A program made the translations under genes and the position numbers. Below the pieces are notes generated by a model. The model was not told the DNA's origin, searched no databases, and saw nothing but the letters and a program-made list of their open reading frames with translations. Of a stretch of DNA of 41,000 bases, positions 29,549 to 37,746 are shown piece by piece. The number at the start of each line of letters is the position of its first letter. Within the stretch, counting starts at the first letter, position 1. This DNA comes from Actinomycetota bacterium (GTDB lineage: Bacteria; Actinomycetota; Actinomycetes; Actinomycetales; Microbacteriaceae): contig JAFDWP010000087.1 in the NCBI GenBank assembly GCA_018268435.1, positions 1 to 41,000 on the forward strand. The letters run 5' to 3'.

Positions 29549-30145
29549 ATGGAGAAGTTCACCACGCACACCGGCGTCGCAGCCCCCCTGAAGCGCTCCA
29601 ACGTCGACACGGACCAGATCATCCCCGCCGTGTTCCTGAAGCGGGTCACCAAGACGGGCTTCGAGGACGCGCTCTTCCACGCCTGGCGCCAGGATCCCGA
29701 GTTCGTGCTCAACCAGGAGCCGTTCCAGCGGGCCTCCGTGCTCGTCGCGGGCCCCGACTTCGGCACCGGATCCAGCCGCGAGCACGCTGTCTGGGCGCTG
29801 CGCGACTACGGGTTCCGGGTCGTGCTGAGCCCCCGCTTCGCCGACATCTTCCGGGGGAACTCGGGCAAGCAGGGCCTGCTCGCCGCCACCGTCGACGAGG
29901 CCGACATCGAGCGGATCTGGGCGAAGATCGACGAGGGTCCCGGCCGCGAGATCACGGTCGACCTCGAGGCGCGCACCGCCACGATCGACGACTTCCAGAC
30001 CTCCATCGGGATCGACGATTACACTAGATGGCGGCTCCTCGAAGGGCTCGATGACATCGGGCTCACGCTGCGCAACGAAGACAAGATCGCGCAGTTCGAG
30101 GCCCGCCGCGAGTCGTGGCGGCCACGTACGCTCCCTGTTCGCTGA
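29549..30145 (+). CDS. leuD: 3-isopropylmalate dehydratase small subunit
   Basis: The 198-residue swivel subunit has the family motifs [17 protein letters not shown] (17-33 region) and [17 protein letters not shown] (about 68-84), which complete the LeuC active site. Length is normal. CAGGAGG ends nine bases before ATG 29549, inside the leuC end, and the two-base gap to leuC implies coupled translation so that the subunits are made in equal amount. Confidence 0.97.
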   Translation: MEKFTTHTGVAAPLKRSNVDTDQIIPAVFLKRVTKTGFEDALFHAWRQDPEFVLNQEPFQRASVLVAGPDFGTGSSREHAVWALRDYGFRVVLSPRFADIFRGNSGKQGLLAATVDEADIERIWAKIDEGPGREITVDLEARTATIDDFQTSIGIDDYTRWRLLEGLDDIGLTLRNEDKIAQFEARRESWRPRTLPVR

Positions 30146-30146
30146 A

Positions 30147-30189
30147 CCGGAGCGGCCGTGAGCCTAGGGCATCCGCCCGGCGGCTCCGG
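30147..30189 (+). other. possible hairpin between leuD and murA
   Basis: CCGGAGC (30147-30153) can pair with GCTCCGG (30183-30189), and GCGGCCG with CGGCCGC slightly offset. It could be a weak terminator separating leucine genes from the cell-wall genes. The 74-base gap before murA contains a TAGGGC but no clean promoter. Confidence 0.35.
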
Positions 30190-30219
30190 CCGCGCCCGTT
30201 CCACAAGAAGAGGCCCTGA

Positions 30220-31578
30220 ATGACGACACCGCTGCACGAGACCACGCTCGCTTCGAAGCCTTCGGGCGATGTCCTGGCAATCCGCGGCGGACGTCCATTG
30301 CACGGCCGAGTGGACGTGAAGGGCGCCAAGAACCTCGCGACCAAGGCGATGGTCGCCACCCTGCTCGGGGAGACGGCGAGCACCCTGCGCGACGTGCCCG
30401 ACCTCAGCGACGTGGCCGTCGTCCGCTCGCTCCTCGAGGTGCACGGTGTGCGCGTCACCGACGGTGATGAGCCCGGCGCCCTCGTGTTCGACCCGAGCGA
30501 CGTGGAATCGGCGCACTTCGAGGAGATCGACGCGCACGCCGGCGCCTCCCGGATCCCGATCCTGTTCTGCGGACCGCTGCTGCATCGCCTCGGCCAGGCC
30601 TTCATCCCCGATCTCGGCGGCTGCCGCATCGGTGACCGCCCCATCGACTTCCACCTCGACGCGCTGCGCAAGTTCGGCGCGGTCGTCGAGAAGCTGCCCA
30701 GCGGCATCCGCCTCTCCGCGCCGAACGGCCTGAAGGGCGCGAACATCCACCTGCCGTACCCGAGCGTGGGCGCGACCGAGCAGGTTTTGCTCACCGCAGT
30801 GCGCGCACAGGGCCAGACAGAGCTGCGCAATGCGGCCATCGAGCCCGAGATCATGGATCTCATCGCGGTGCTGCAGAAGATGGGCGCCATCATCTCCTAC
30901 GAGCCGAACCGCGTCATCCTCATCGAGGGCGTGGACACGCTCCGCGGGTACGACCACCGCTCGATCTTCGACCGCAACGAGGCCGCGTCCTGGGCCTGCG
31001 CGGCCCTTGCGACCAACGGCGAGATCTTCGTCGGCGGAGCCCGACAGCAGGAGATGCTGACCTTCCTCAACGTGTTCCGCAAGGCCGGCGGCTGGTTCGA
31101 CGTCCACGAGGACGGGATCCTGTTCCGCCGCGAGGGCGAGCTCAAGCCGGTGATCGTCGAGACCGACGTGCACCCCGGCTTCATGACCGACTGGCAGCAG
31201 CCCCTCGTGGTCGCGCTCACCCAGGCGCACGGTCGTTCGGTCGTGCACGAGACGGTGTACGAGAACCGGATGGGCTTCACCGCGGCCCTGGTGAAGATGG
31301 GCGCGGACATCGTCGTGCACCCGCACGGGCTGCAGGACGGCCCGCGCCGCGTCGCCCGTCGCGACCTGGAGCAGGCCGCCGTGATCACCGGGCCGACCCC
31401 GCTGCACGCCGCCGACATCGTCGTGCCGGATCTGCGCGGCGGGTACAGCCACGTCATCGCGGCGCTCACCGCGACCGGCGAGTCGAAGGTCTCCGGCATC
31501 GACATCCTCAGCCGCGGCTACGAGAAGTTCCTCGACAAGCTGACCGCTCTGGGCGCCGACTTCGACGTGATCGGCTGA
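30220..31578 (+). CDS. murA: UDP-N-acetylglucosamine 1-carboxyvinyltransferase
   Basis: The 452-residue EPSP-synthase-fold enzyme transfers enolpyruvate from PEP to UDP-GlcNAc, the first committed step of peptidoglycan synthesis. VKGAKN (33-38) carries the Lys/Asn pair that binds substrate. The catalytic and fosfomycin-reactive cysteine is present at Cys135 in LGGCRIGDRPIDFHL; many actinobacterial MurA have Asp at this place (as in mycobacteria), so sensitivity may differ from theirs. A 20-residue N-terminal extension precedes the first strand. It lies two kilobases before another wall gene, ddl. Confidence 0.95.
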   Translation: MTTPLHETTLASKPSGDVLAIRGGRPLHGRVDVKGAKNLATKAMVATLLGETASTLRDVPDLSDVAVVRSLLEVHGVRVTDGDEPGALVFDPSDVESAHFEEIDAHAGASRIPILFCGPLLHRLGQAFIPDLGGCRIGDRPIDFHLDALRKFGAVVEKLPSGIRLSAPNGLKGANIHLPYPSVGATEQVLLTAVRAQGQTELRNAAIEPEIMDLIAVLQKMGAIISYEPNRVILIEGVDTLRGYDHRSIFDRNEAASWACAALATNGEIFVGGARQQEMLTFLNVFRKAGGWFDVHEDGILFRREGELKPVIVETDVHPGFMTDWQQPLVVALTQAHGRSVVHETVYENRMGFTAALVKMGADIVVHPHGLQDGPRRVARRDLEQAAVITGPTPLHAADIVVPDLRGGYSHVIAALTATGESKVSGIDILSRGYEKFLDKLTALGADFDVIG

Positions 31579-31579
31579 G

Positions 31580-32332
31580 ATGCGCGCGACCTCCGAGAAG
31601 ACCCGTCCGAGCCTGTTCTGGTTCCTGGCGGTCTTCGTGGTCCCGTTCGTGTCGTTCCTGGCGAAGATCCGGTTCCGGGGTGCGGACAGGCTCCCGCGGT
31701 CCGGATCCTACGTGCTGGCGCCGAACCACTACTCGGAGTTCGATCCGCTGATCGTCGCGACCGCCGTGTGGCGGCTGGGACGCGCGCCCCGCTTCATGGC
31801 GAAGGAGAGCCTGTTCCGGGTCCCCGTGCTGGGCTGGGCGCTGCGCGGCACCGGCATGATCCCGGTCGCCCGCGCCACCTCGGTCGCCGCGGCGAAGCAG
31901 ACCATCGCGCAGTCGAAGGACCTCGTCGAGCACGGGCGCGGCGTGATCGTCTACCCCGAGGGCACGCTCACCCGCGACCCCGACCTGTGGCCGATGCGCG
32001 GCAAGTCCGGCGCGGTGCGCCTCGCGCTGGCCGGTGAGATCCCGCTGATCCCGATGGCGCAGTGGGGCACGCAGAACATCATGGCCCGCTACCAGAAGGG
32101 GCTCAGCCTCTGGCCGCCGCGCAAGAGGGTGGAGGTCGCGATCGGGGATCCGGTCGACCTGTCCGACCTGTACGGGCGCGCGGGCGAGAACGCCGCCCTC
32201 GTGGAGGCCACCGACCGGCTCATGGCCGCGATCACCGCCCTGCTCGAGGAGCTGCGCGGAGAGAAGGCCCCGGCGCAGCGCTGGAACCCCGCGGAGCACG
32301 GCCAGAAGGAGACCGGGCGCCTTGACTCCTAG
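31580..32332 (+). CDS. lysophospholipid acyltransferase family protein (PlsC-like, 1-acylglycerol-3-phosphate acyltransferase)
   Basis: The 250-residue membrane-associated acyltransferase begins with a hydrophobic helix (about 12-29) and carries the HX4D motif as NHYSEFD (His50, Asp55), FMAKESLFRVPVLG (block II) and YPEGTLTR (Glu127, block III). These residues transfer an acyl chain to lysophosphatidate in phospholipid synthesis; substrate choice is inferred. The gene starts one base after murA and overlaps gpsA by 11 bases. Its place beside gpsA, which makes glycerol-3-phosphate, fits phospholipid assembly. Confidence 0.92.
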   Translation: MRATSEKTRPSLFWFLAVFVVPFVSFLAKIRFRGADRLPRSGSYVLAPNHYSEFDPLIVATAVWRLGRAPRFMAKESLFRVPVLGWALRGTGMIPVARATSVAAAKQTIAQSKDLVEHGRGVIVYPEGTLTRDPDLWPMRGKSGAVRLALAGEIPLIPMAQWGTQNIMARYQKGLSLWPPRKRVEVAIGDPVDLSDLYGRAGENAALVEATDRLMAAITALLEELRGEKAPAQRWNPAEHGQKETGRLDS

Positions 32333-33470
32333 GAACGCACCGCGCACCTCCGCCATCCCGCTCGGCCCCCGAGTCACCGTGATCGGCTCGGGCAGCTGGG
32401 GGACCACCTTCGGCAAGATCCTCGCCGACGGCGGCGCCCAGGTGACCATGTGGGCCCGGCGGCAGGAGCTCGCCCACGAGATCGCCGAGGCGAAGCGCAA
32501 CTCCCAGTACCTCTCCGGGATCAACCTGCCGCGGAACATGACCGCCACGCACCATCTGGCCGAGGCCGTGGCCGGCGCCGAGCAGGTGTACCTGTCGGTG
32601 CCCAGCCAGACCCTGCGCGAGAACCTCAAGGCGCTGCGCCCGCTGCTGCAGGATTCGGACATCCCCGTCGTCAGTCTCATGAAGGGCGTGGAGAAGCGCA
32701 CCGGACTGCGGATGAGCCAGGTGATCGAGCAGGAGCTGCGCTGCGACCCCGCGCGGATCGCCGTCGCGAGCGGACCGAACCTGGCGCTCGAGATCGCGCG
32801 CGAGCAGCCCACGGCGGCGGTGATCGCCTCGACCAGCCAGGAGACTGCCGACATCGTCGCGCGCACCGCGCGCAACCGCTACTTCCGCAGCTTCGTGAAC
32901 ACCGACGTGATCGGCACGGAGTTCGGCGGTGTGCTGAAGAACCTCATCGCCGTCGCCATCGGCATCGTCGACGGCGTCGGCTACGGCGAGAACACCAAGG
33001 CGTCGATCATCACCCGCGGTCTGGTCGAGATGACCGACTTCGCGGTGGCGAACGGCGCGCAGCCGGGGACCCTGCAGGGTCTCGCCGGCCTCGGCGACCT
33101 GATCGCGACGTGCCAGTCGCCGCTCAGCCGCAACAACACGGCCGGGCGCCTGCTCGGCCAGGGATACAGCTTCCAGGACGTGGTCAAGCAGATGCAGCAG
33201 ACGGCCGAGGGACTCGCGTCTGTCGCGCCGGTCCTGCAGCTCGCCCGCGCCGCCGGGGTGGAGATGCCGATCGTCGAGCAGGTGAAGATGGTGCTGGACG
33301 GCGCCATGGATCCGCGCGACATCGCTCCCCATCTGACCACCGACGACGACACCCCTCAGGGGGAAGGGACGGGCAATGGACAAGCAGACGGTGGTGGTGC
33401 TCTTCGGCGGGCGCTCCAGCGAGCATTCGATCAGCTCCGCCACGGCGGGCGGGGTGCTGCGCGCCCTTGA
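32322..33470 (+). CDS. gpsA: NAD(P)H-dependent glycerol-3-phosphate dehydrogenase
   Basis: The 382-residue enzyme reduces dihydroxyacetone phosphate to glycerol-3-phosphate for phospholipid synthesis. The N-terminal Rossmann loop is GSGSWGTT (22-29); catalytic-domain motifs include SLMKGVEKRTGLRMSQV and GVLKNLIAVAIGIVDG. The family usually has 330-345 residues; here the frame runs about 35 residues further as a Gly/Asp/Arg-rich tail that overlaps the first 95 bases of ddl. TTG 32322 is preceded by AGAAGGAGA, and overlaps the upstream acyltransferase gene by 11 bases. The tail looks like run-on sequence, not a domain. Confidence 0.93.
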   Translation: MTPRNAPRTSAIPLGPRVTVIGSGSWGTTFGKILADGGAQVTMWARRQELAHEIAEAKRNSQYLSGINLPRNMTATHHLAEAVAGAEQVYLSVPSQTLRENLKALRPLLQDSDIPVVSLMKGVEKRTGLRMSQVIEQELRCDPARIAVASGPNLALEIAREQPTAAVIASTSQETADIVARTARNRYFRSFVNTDVIGTEFGGVLKNLIAVAIGIVDGVGYGENTKASIITRGLVEMTDFAVANGAQPGTLQGLAGLGDLIATCQSPLSRNNTAGRLLGQGYSFQDVVKQMQQTAEGLASVAPVLQLARAAGVEMPIVEQVKMVLDGAMDPRDIAPHLTTDDDTPQGEGTGNGQADGGGALRRALQRAFDQLRHGGRGAARP

Positions 33471-34458
33471 CCGGGAGCGCTACGACGTCATCCCCGTCGG
33501 GATCACCCGCTCCGGCGCGTTCGTGCTCGAGGACGACGAGCCGGACAAGTTCCCGCTCGATGCCGCACATCTGCCCGAGGTGGCCGACAACGGCACCCGC
33601 ATCCAGTGGCCGGAGCCCGGCGGTGTCCGCACGCTGCGCGTGACGCGCGCCGACGGCGCGGTCGAGGATCTGGGACCGATCGACGTGGTGCTGCCGCTGC
33701 TGCACGGCCCGCACGGCGAGGACGGCACCCTGCAGGGCTACTTCGACACCCTCGAGGTGCCGTACGCCGGCGGCGGAGTGCTCGACTCCGCGCTGTGCAT
33801 GGACAAGCACTTCATGAAGGTCGCCCTGCAGGCGGCGGGGATCGCCGTGGCGCCGTGGATCACGGTGCGCGCGCGGGAGTGGGCGCAGGACCCGGCGGCC
33901 GTGCGCGCGGCGGCCGCGGGGCTCGGCCTTCCGCTGTTCGTGAAGCCGGCCCGTGCCGGATCCAGCGTCGGCGTCTCCAAGGTGACCGATGCGGCCGAGT
34001 TCGACGAGGCGATGCGGATCGCGCTGGCCGAGGACGACAAGGTGCTCGTGGAGACCGGCGTCGTCGGCCGGGAGATCGAGGTCGCCATCCTCGAGGGCGC
34101 CGAGGGCCCGCGGGCCTCGGTACCGGGGGAGATCGTGCTGACGTCCCGCGGCTTCTACGACTTCGAGGGCAAGTACCTCGGCGGCGACGGCGTGGACGTG
34201 GTCTGCCCTGCCGTCCTCGCGGATGCGGAGATCGGTGCGATCCAGGACGCCGGGATCCGCGCCTTCGAGGCCGTCGACGGTCGCGGGCTCGCACGTGTGG
34301 ACATGTTCCTCACGGCGGAGGGCACGCTGGTGGTCAACGAGCTGAACACCATGCCCGGGTTCACGCCGATCTCGATGTTCCCCAAGTGCTGGATCGCGTC
34401 GGGGCTGACCTATCGCGACCTCATCACCGAGCTCATCGAGGCGGGCCTGCGCCGCTGA
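33376..34458 (+). CDS. ddl: D-alanine--D-alanine ligase
   Basis: The 360-residue ATP-grasp ligase joins two D-alanines for the peptidoglycan stem peptide. FGGRSSEHSISSAT (10-23) is the N-terminal signature; GPHGEDGTLQGYFD, FVKPARAGSSVGVSKV and the Mg-binding end VVNELNTMPGFTPISMFP follow in the expected order. The ATG at 33376 has a GGGGGAAGGGA stretch upstream and lies inside the 3' end of gpsA in another frame, so translation probably re-initiates from ribosomes on gpsA. MurA, this ligase and the lipid genes form one envelope operon. Confidence 0.96.
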   Translation: MDKQTVVVLFGGRSSEHSISSATAGGVLRALDRERYDVIPVGITRSGAFVLEDDEPDKFPLDAAHLPEVADNGTRIQWPEPGGVRTLRVTRADGAVEDLGPIDVVLPLLHGPHGEDGTLQGYFDTLEVPYAGGGVLDSALCMDKHFMKVALQAAGIAVAPWITVRAREWAQDPAAVRAAAAGLGLPLFVKPARAGSSVGVSKVTDAAEFDEAMRIALAEDDKVLVETGVVGREIEVAILEGAEGPRASVPGEIVLTSRGFYDFEGKYLGGDGVDVVCPAVLADAEIGAIQDAGIRAFEAVDGRGLARVDMFLTAEGTLVVNELNTMPGFTPISMFPKCWIASGLTYRDLITELIEAGLRR

Positions 34459-34531
34459 CGCGGAGGTCTTGCGCGACCGTGCCCGAAGGGGCATCCTGGC
34501 GCTCTGCCGCACCCGCGCCGAGGAGGTCTCG

Positions 34532-35455
34532 ATGGACATCGTCGAGCTGACCACCTTCCTCGCCGTCGTGCGGCACCGGCATTTCGGCCATGCGGCGGCC
34601 GAGCTCGGCGTGTCGATCTCGGCCGTCACCAAGCGGCTGCAGCGGCTCGAGGCCGAACTCGGGATCCCACTCATCGAACGGGACTCCGGCGGCGTCATCG
34701 GACTCACGGCGGCGGGGCGCCGGTTCCTCCAATTCGCGCCGCGGGTGCTGGAAGCGGCTCAGGCCGCGCAGCTCGCTGCCGGGGCGGAGCCCGCGCAGCG
34801 GCTGCGGGTGGCCTTCCCCGCGGGCGTGGATGCGGTGGCCCCGCTCATGCCGGCCGCACTCGCGACGCTCGAACTCGCGCTCTCGCATGCGCACCCGGGG
34901 GTCGGTGTGGTCCTGGTGCCGACCACGTTCGAGCGGCTGGATCACGACCTCACCGCCGGTGTCGTGGACGCCGTGCTCACGTTCGGCGTGTCGGACGCGG
35001 AGGGCGTGACCTCGACGAGGCTCGGTGAGCTGCGCCGGGTCGGTCTGGTTCCGACCGGGCATCCGTACACGCACCGGCGCAGCGTCCCGGTGGCGGAGTT
35101 CGCCCGCCAGCCGCTGCTGTACTCGCCGGAGCTCCCGCCGAGCTATATGGATCCCTTCGTGCTCGCCGATGTCCGACCGCTCGCCGAGGCCTCGCTCGTC
35201 CGCCTGCCGGCCTCGCGTACGTCGGATGTCGCCGGACAGCTGCTGACCGGGCCGGGAATCACCGTGGTCCCCGCGGCGCTGGTCGCGGCGCTGCCTCCCG
35301 CGCTGAAGCCGGTGCCGCTCGACGGCGTGCCCGTGTGCTGGTACCAGATGCACCACCGCGCGGACGACACCCGGGCCGAGCTGCTCGCGATGATCGCGCT
35401 GTTCGTGGACTTCACCGAGACGATCACGCGCGCCGCGCACGTGGCGCACCGCTGA
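34532..35455 (+). CDS. LysR-family transcriptional regulator
   Basis: The 307-residue protein has an N-terminal winged helix-turn-helix (about 3-62: FLAVVRHRHFGHAAAELGVS, then SAVTKRLQRLEAELGIPLIER) and a LysR substrate-binding domain (about 88-295). LysR proteins usually control an adjacent gene; the next gene downstream, a small membrane protein, is read in the same direction behind a palindrome at 35467-35483. A strong GAGGAGG sets the ATG at 34532. The inducer is unknown. Confidence 0.93.
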   Translation: MDIVELTTFLAVVRHRHFGHAAAELGVSISAVTKRLQRLEAELGIPLIERDSGGVIGLTAAGRRFLQFAPRVLEAAQAAQLAAGAEPAQRLRVAFPAGVDAVAPLMPAALATLELALSHAHPGVGVVLVPTTFERLDHDLTAGVVDAVLTFGVSDAEGVTSTRLGELRRVGLVPTGHPYTHRRSVPVAEFARQPLLYSPELPPSYMDPFVLADVRPLAEASLVRLPASRTSDVAGQLLTGPGITVVPAALVAALPPALKPVPLDGVPVCWYQMHHRADDTRAELLAMIALFVDFTETITRAAHVAHR

Positions 35456-35466
35456 CGAACCCGCCT

Positions 35467-35483
35467 GTTTCCGCAGCGGAAAC
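35467..35483. promoter_or_regulatory. perfect palindrome, possible operator
   Basis: GTTTCCGC-A-GCGGAAAC is an 8-bp perfect inverted repeat, relatively AT-containing for this DNA. It contains the T-N11-A pattern of LysR sites and lies between the LysR gene and the downstream membrane-protein gene. A weak terminator is the alternative. Confidence 0.45.
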
Positions 35484-35558
35484 GATCCCGTGCGCGGATC
35501 CGTTCCCTGATAGAACGACAGCGTGTCGCAGGCCGCGGCAGCGAAGGGAGCGGGAGCC

Positions 35559-36122
35559 ATGCCGAAGAGCGCACAGCGGGAGTTCCCGGCGGCGATCGTC
35601 GTCGGTGCCGTCGGCGGGCTGGCCTGGGCGGCCTCGATGCGCGGGATGATGGCGCAGCTCGCGGGATTCGAGTCGGACTTCCACTGGCTGGGCACCTTCG
35701 GCTTCATCCTCGTCCCGGGGACGATCATGGGCGCCCTGTTCGGGTGGGCGTTCGCGCGGAGGATCGCGGGTCGGCGGCGGGGAGCCGCCTGGCTCACCCT
35801 TGCGCCGCTCGCGATGGCGGCGGATCCGGCGACCCTTCCCCTGCTGGGCGCCTGGATCGGCGTGGGCTTCCTGTTCTCCGGTCGCGGCAGGCGCTGGGTC
35901 CGGCTGCTCACGGGGATCGCCTCGCTGGTGCTCCTGGGGGCCGTGCCGATCGCCGCGGCGGTCACCGTCGGCGTCAGCACGCCGTTCCACGCGTGGCTGA
36001 CGATCCAGCTCGGCGCCCTCCTCTGGATCCCCGCGCTCGCGGAGCTCGCGCTGCAGCGCCCGTGGAGCGATGCGGATCAGGGGGCGATTCCGGAACAGGC
36101 CGCGGTGGGCCTGCGTCGCTGA
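35559..36122 (+). CDS. small multi-pass membrane protein of unknown function
   Basis: Read from ATG 35559 the product has 187 residues and about five membrane helices (near 10-30, 45-66, 75-100, 110-135, 140-165). I recognise no family. ATG 35559 has GAAGGGAG eight to nine bases upstream; GTG 35523 in the same frame would add 12 Ala-rich residues and is preceded by TAGAAC at leaderless spacing, an imperfect promoter match. It follows the LysR regulator and may be its target. It converges with the lipoprotein gene, 14 bases away. Confidence 0.7.
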   Translation: MPKSAQREFPAAIVVGAVGGLAWAASMRGMMAQLAGFESDFHWLGTFGFILVPGTIMGALFGWAFARRIAGRRRGAAWLTLAPLAMAADPATLPLLGAWIGVGFLFSGRGRRWVRLLTGIASLVLLGAVPIAAAVTVGVSTPFHAWLTIQLGALLWIPALAELALQRPWSDADQGAIPEQAAVGLRR

Positions 36123-36136
36123 GCGGATGCCGCCGG

Positions 36137-36661
36137 TCAGCCGACCGGGCTGGGGGTGGGCGTCGCGTCGGGGCCGGGGCGTTCCGTGCACTGGTGCGTG
36201 GCCGGGATCGTGGCGATCGCCGCAGCCAGGCTCTTGTTGCCGATCACGTCGTTGGCGCTCACACCCTTGTTCGGCTCGTCCGGCTTGCTGTTGATGAACA
36301 GCTGCACCGCCGGCTTACGGCCGTACGTGGTGAGCGTGAGGTACGGGCTCTTCGAGTCGTCCACGAGCCAGTCGATGCCCTGCAGCGAGATGCACTGCAG
36401 GGTGCTGGTCGGCTCCGCCTCGGGCAGGCCGCACGTGAGCAGCACCACGGACGGGTCACCCCAGGCGGCTGTCGCCTGGGCGTCCGTCCACCGGCGGTCG
36501 TGCCCGTCGATCGACGGCACGTTCGCCAGCCGCACGGTCACGTCGGCGCAGCGCGGGTCGTTGGCATCGTCCGCCGGGTCGAGGTGCACAGTCGAGCTGC
36601 AGCCGGCCAGCGCGGCCGCCGCGAGCACGAGGACGGTGGCGACGGAGAGACGACGGAGCAT
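36137..36661 (-). CDS. DUF3515 family lipoprotein
   Basis: The 174-residue protein starts with a lipoprotein signal (MLRRLSVATVLVLAAAALAGC), with the lipobox LAGC at 18-21 and Cys21 as the lipid-modified residue. The mature part has a second cysteine pair (DPRCADV, LTCGLPEAEP) that may form disulfides, and ends in a Pro/Thr tail. Sequence and place (between ddl and thiL) fit DUF3515, an actinobacterial exported family of unknown function. The GGAGGG directly before ATG is too close for a normal Shine-Dalgarno, while TAGCCT six bases upstream fits leaderless transcription. Confidence 0.85.
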   Translation of the reverse strand: MLRRLSVATVLVLAAAALAGCSSTVHLDPADDANDPRCADVTVRLANVPSIDGHDRRWTDAQATAAWGDPSVVLLTCGLPEAEPTSTLQCISLQGIDWLVDDSKSPYLTLTTYGRKPAVQLFINSKPDEPNKGVSANDVIGNKSLAAAIATIPATHQCTERPGPDATPTPSPVG

Positions 36662-36684
36662 CCCTCCAGGCTACCGTTGACAGC
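36662..36684. promoter_or_regulatory. bidirectional leaderless promoter (DUF3515 lipoprotein / thiL)
   Basis: The whole 23-bp gap between two divergent ATGs holds two -10 boxes. TAGCCT (minus strand, 36668-36673) lies six bases before the lipoprotein ATG at 36661, and TACCGT (plus strand, 36672-36677) seven bases before the thiL ATG at 36685. The boxes share the TA at 36672-36673. Each promoter's -35 would lie inside the other gene. Confidence 0.6.
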
Positions 36685-37746
36685 ATGGTGGACCTCTCAG
36701 CTCCCGGACCCGATGCGGCCGCACAGACGCCCGGATCCGACGATCCGATGATCGGCGAGGTCAGCGAGGGCCACGTGCTGCGGACGATCCTGGCGCGGAC
36801 GCCGCCGGCACGAGACACGCTGCTCGGCCCGGGCGACGACGCCGCGGTCATCGCCTCCCCCTCCGGCTCCGTCGTCGCGACCACCGACACGCTGGTCGAG
36901 GGGCCGGACTTCCGCGCGGCGTGGTCGACCGGCTACGACCTCGGCTGGAAGTCGGCCGCGGTCAACCTCGCCGACATCGCGGCCATGGGGGCCCGCCCGA
37001 CCGCGCTGCTCGTCGCCCTCGCTGTGCCCAAGGAGCGTCGTGTCTCGTTCGTGGCGGCCCTCGCCGACGGCTTCCGCGACGCGTGCGCGGCGCTCGCCCC
37101 GGGATGCGCGGTCGTGGGCGGCGATCTCACCGTGTCCGCGACGCTCATGATCGCGGTCACCGCGCTCGGGGATCTGGAGGGGCGCGCCGCGGTCACTCGG
37201 GCCGGCGCCCGGGTCGGCGACGATGTCGCGATCGCCGGGGAGATGGGGCACGCCGCGCACGGCCTCGCGGTGCTGTTCGGGCGCTTCCATCCCGACGGCT
37301 CGGCGGCACCCGTGGACCCCGCCGTGCTCGCCGATGGCGAGGCGGAGGCGATCGCGGCTCAGCTGCGTCCGGTGCCTCCGATCGGGCTCGGGCCCGTGGC
37401 CGCGATCGCCGGCGCGACGGCGATGATGGACGTCTCCGACGGGCTCGCGCTGGATGCCGGACGGATGGCAGAGGCCTCCCGGGTCACCATCGCGTTCGAG
37501 TCGAGCGCCCTCGGTGCGCACCCGCGGCGGGCGCTGGCCGGCGGCGAGGACCACGCGCTGCTGGCGACGTTCCCGGCGGGCGCACTGCCGCCGGGATTCC
37601 GCCGGATCGGGTCGGTGGTCGCGGCCGTGGACGGCGCACCGGTGCTGTACGACGGGGAGCCGGTCGGGCCGCTCGGCTGGGATCCCTACCGCGACGCGGG
37701 GGAGGACGCCGCGGGCTCCGCCCACCACAGCGCGGTATCGCCGTAG
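36685..37746 (+). CDS. thiL: thiamine-monophosphate kinase
   Basis: The 353-residue enzyme phosphorylates thiamine monophosphate to the active diphosphate cofactor. Acidic Mg/ATP motifs are present: GPGDDAAVI (48-56), TTDTLVEGPDFR and VGGDLTVS, plus MDVSDGLALD. An N-terminal extension of about 25 residues precedes the family start (GEVSEGHVLRTIL). The C-terminal 20 residues, after the conserved WDPYR, lie antisense to the 3' end of rsmD, so the two convergent genes overlap by 61 bases. The gene has no Shine-Dalgarno and is probably leaderless. Confidence 0.94.
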   Translation: MVDLSAPGPDAAAQTPGSDDPMIGEVSEGHVLRTILARTPPARDTLLGPGDDAAVIASPSGSVVATTDTLVEGPDFRAAWSTGYDLGWKSAAVNLADIAAMGARPTALLVALAVPKERRVSFVAALADGFRDACAALAPGCAVVGGDLTVSATLMIAVTALGDLEGRAAVTRAGARVGDDVAIAGEMGHAAHGLAVLFGRFHPDGSAAPVDPAVLADGEAEAIAAQLRPVPPIGLGPVAAIAGATAMMDVSDGLALDAGRMAEASRVTIAFESSALGAHPRRALAGGEDHALLATFPAGALPPGFRRIGSVVAAVDGAPVLYDGEPVGPLGWDPYRDAGEDAAGSAHHSAVSP

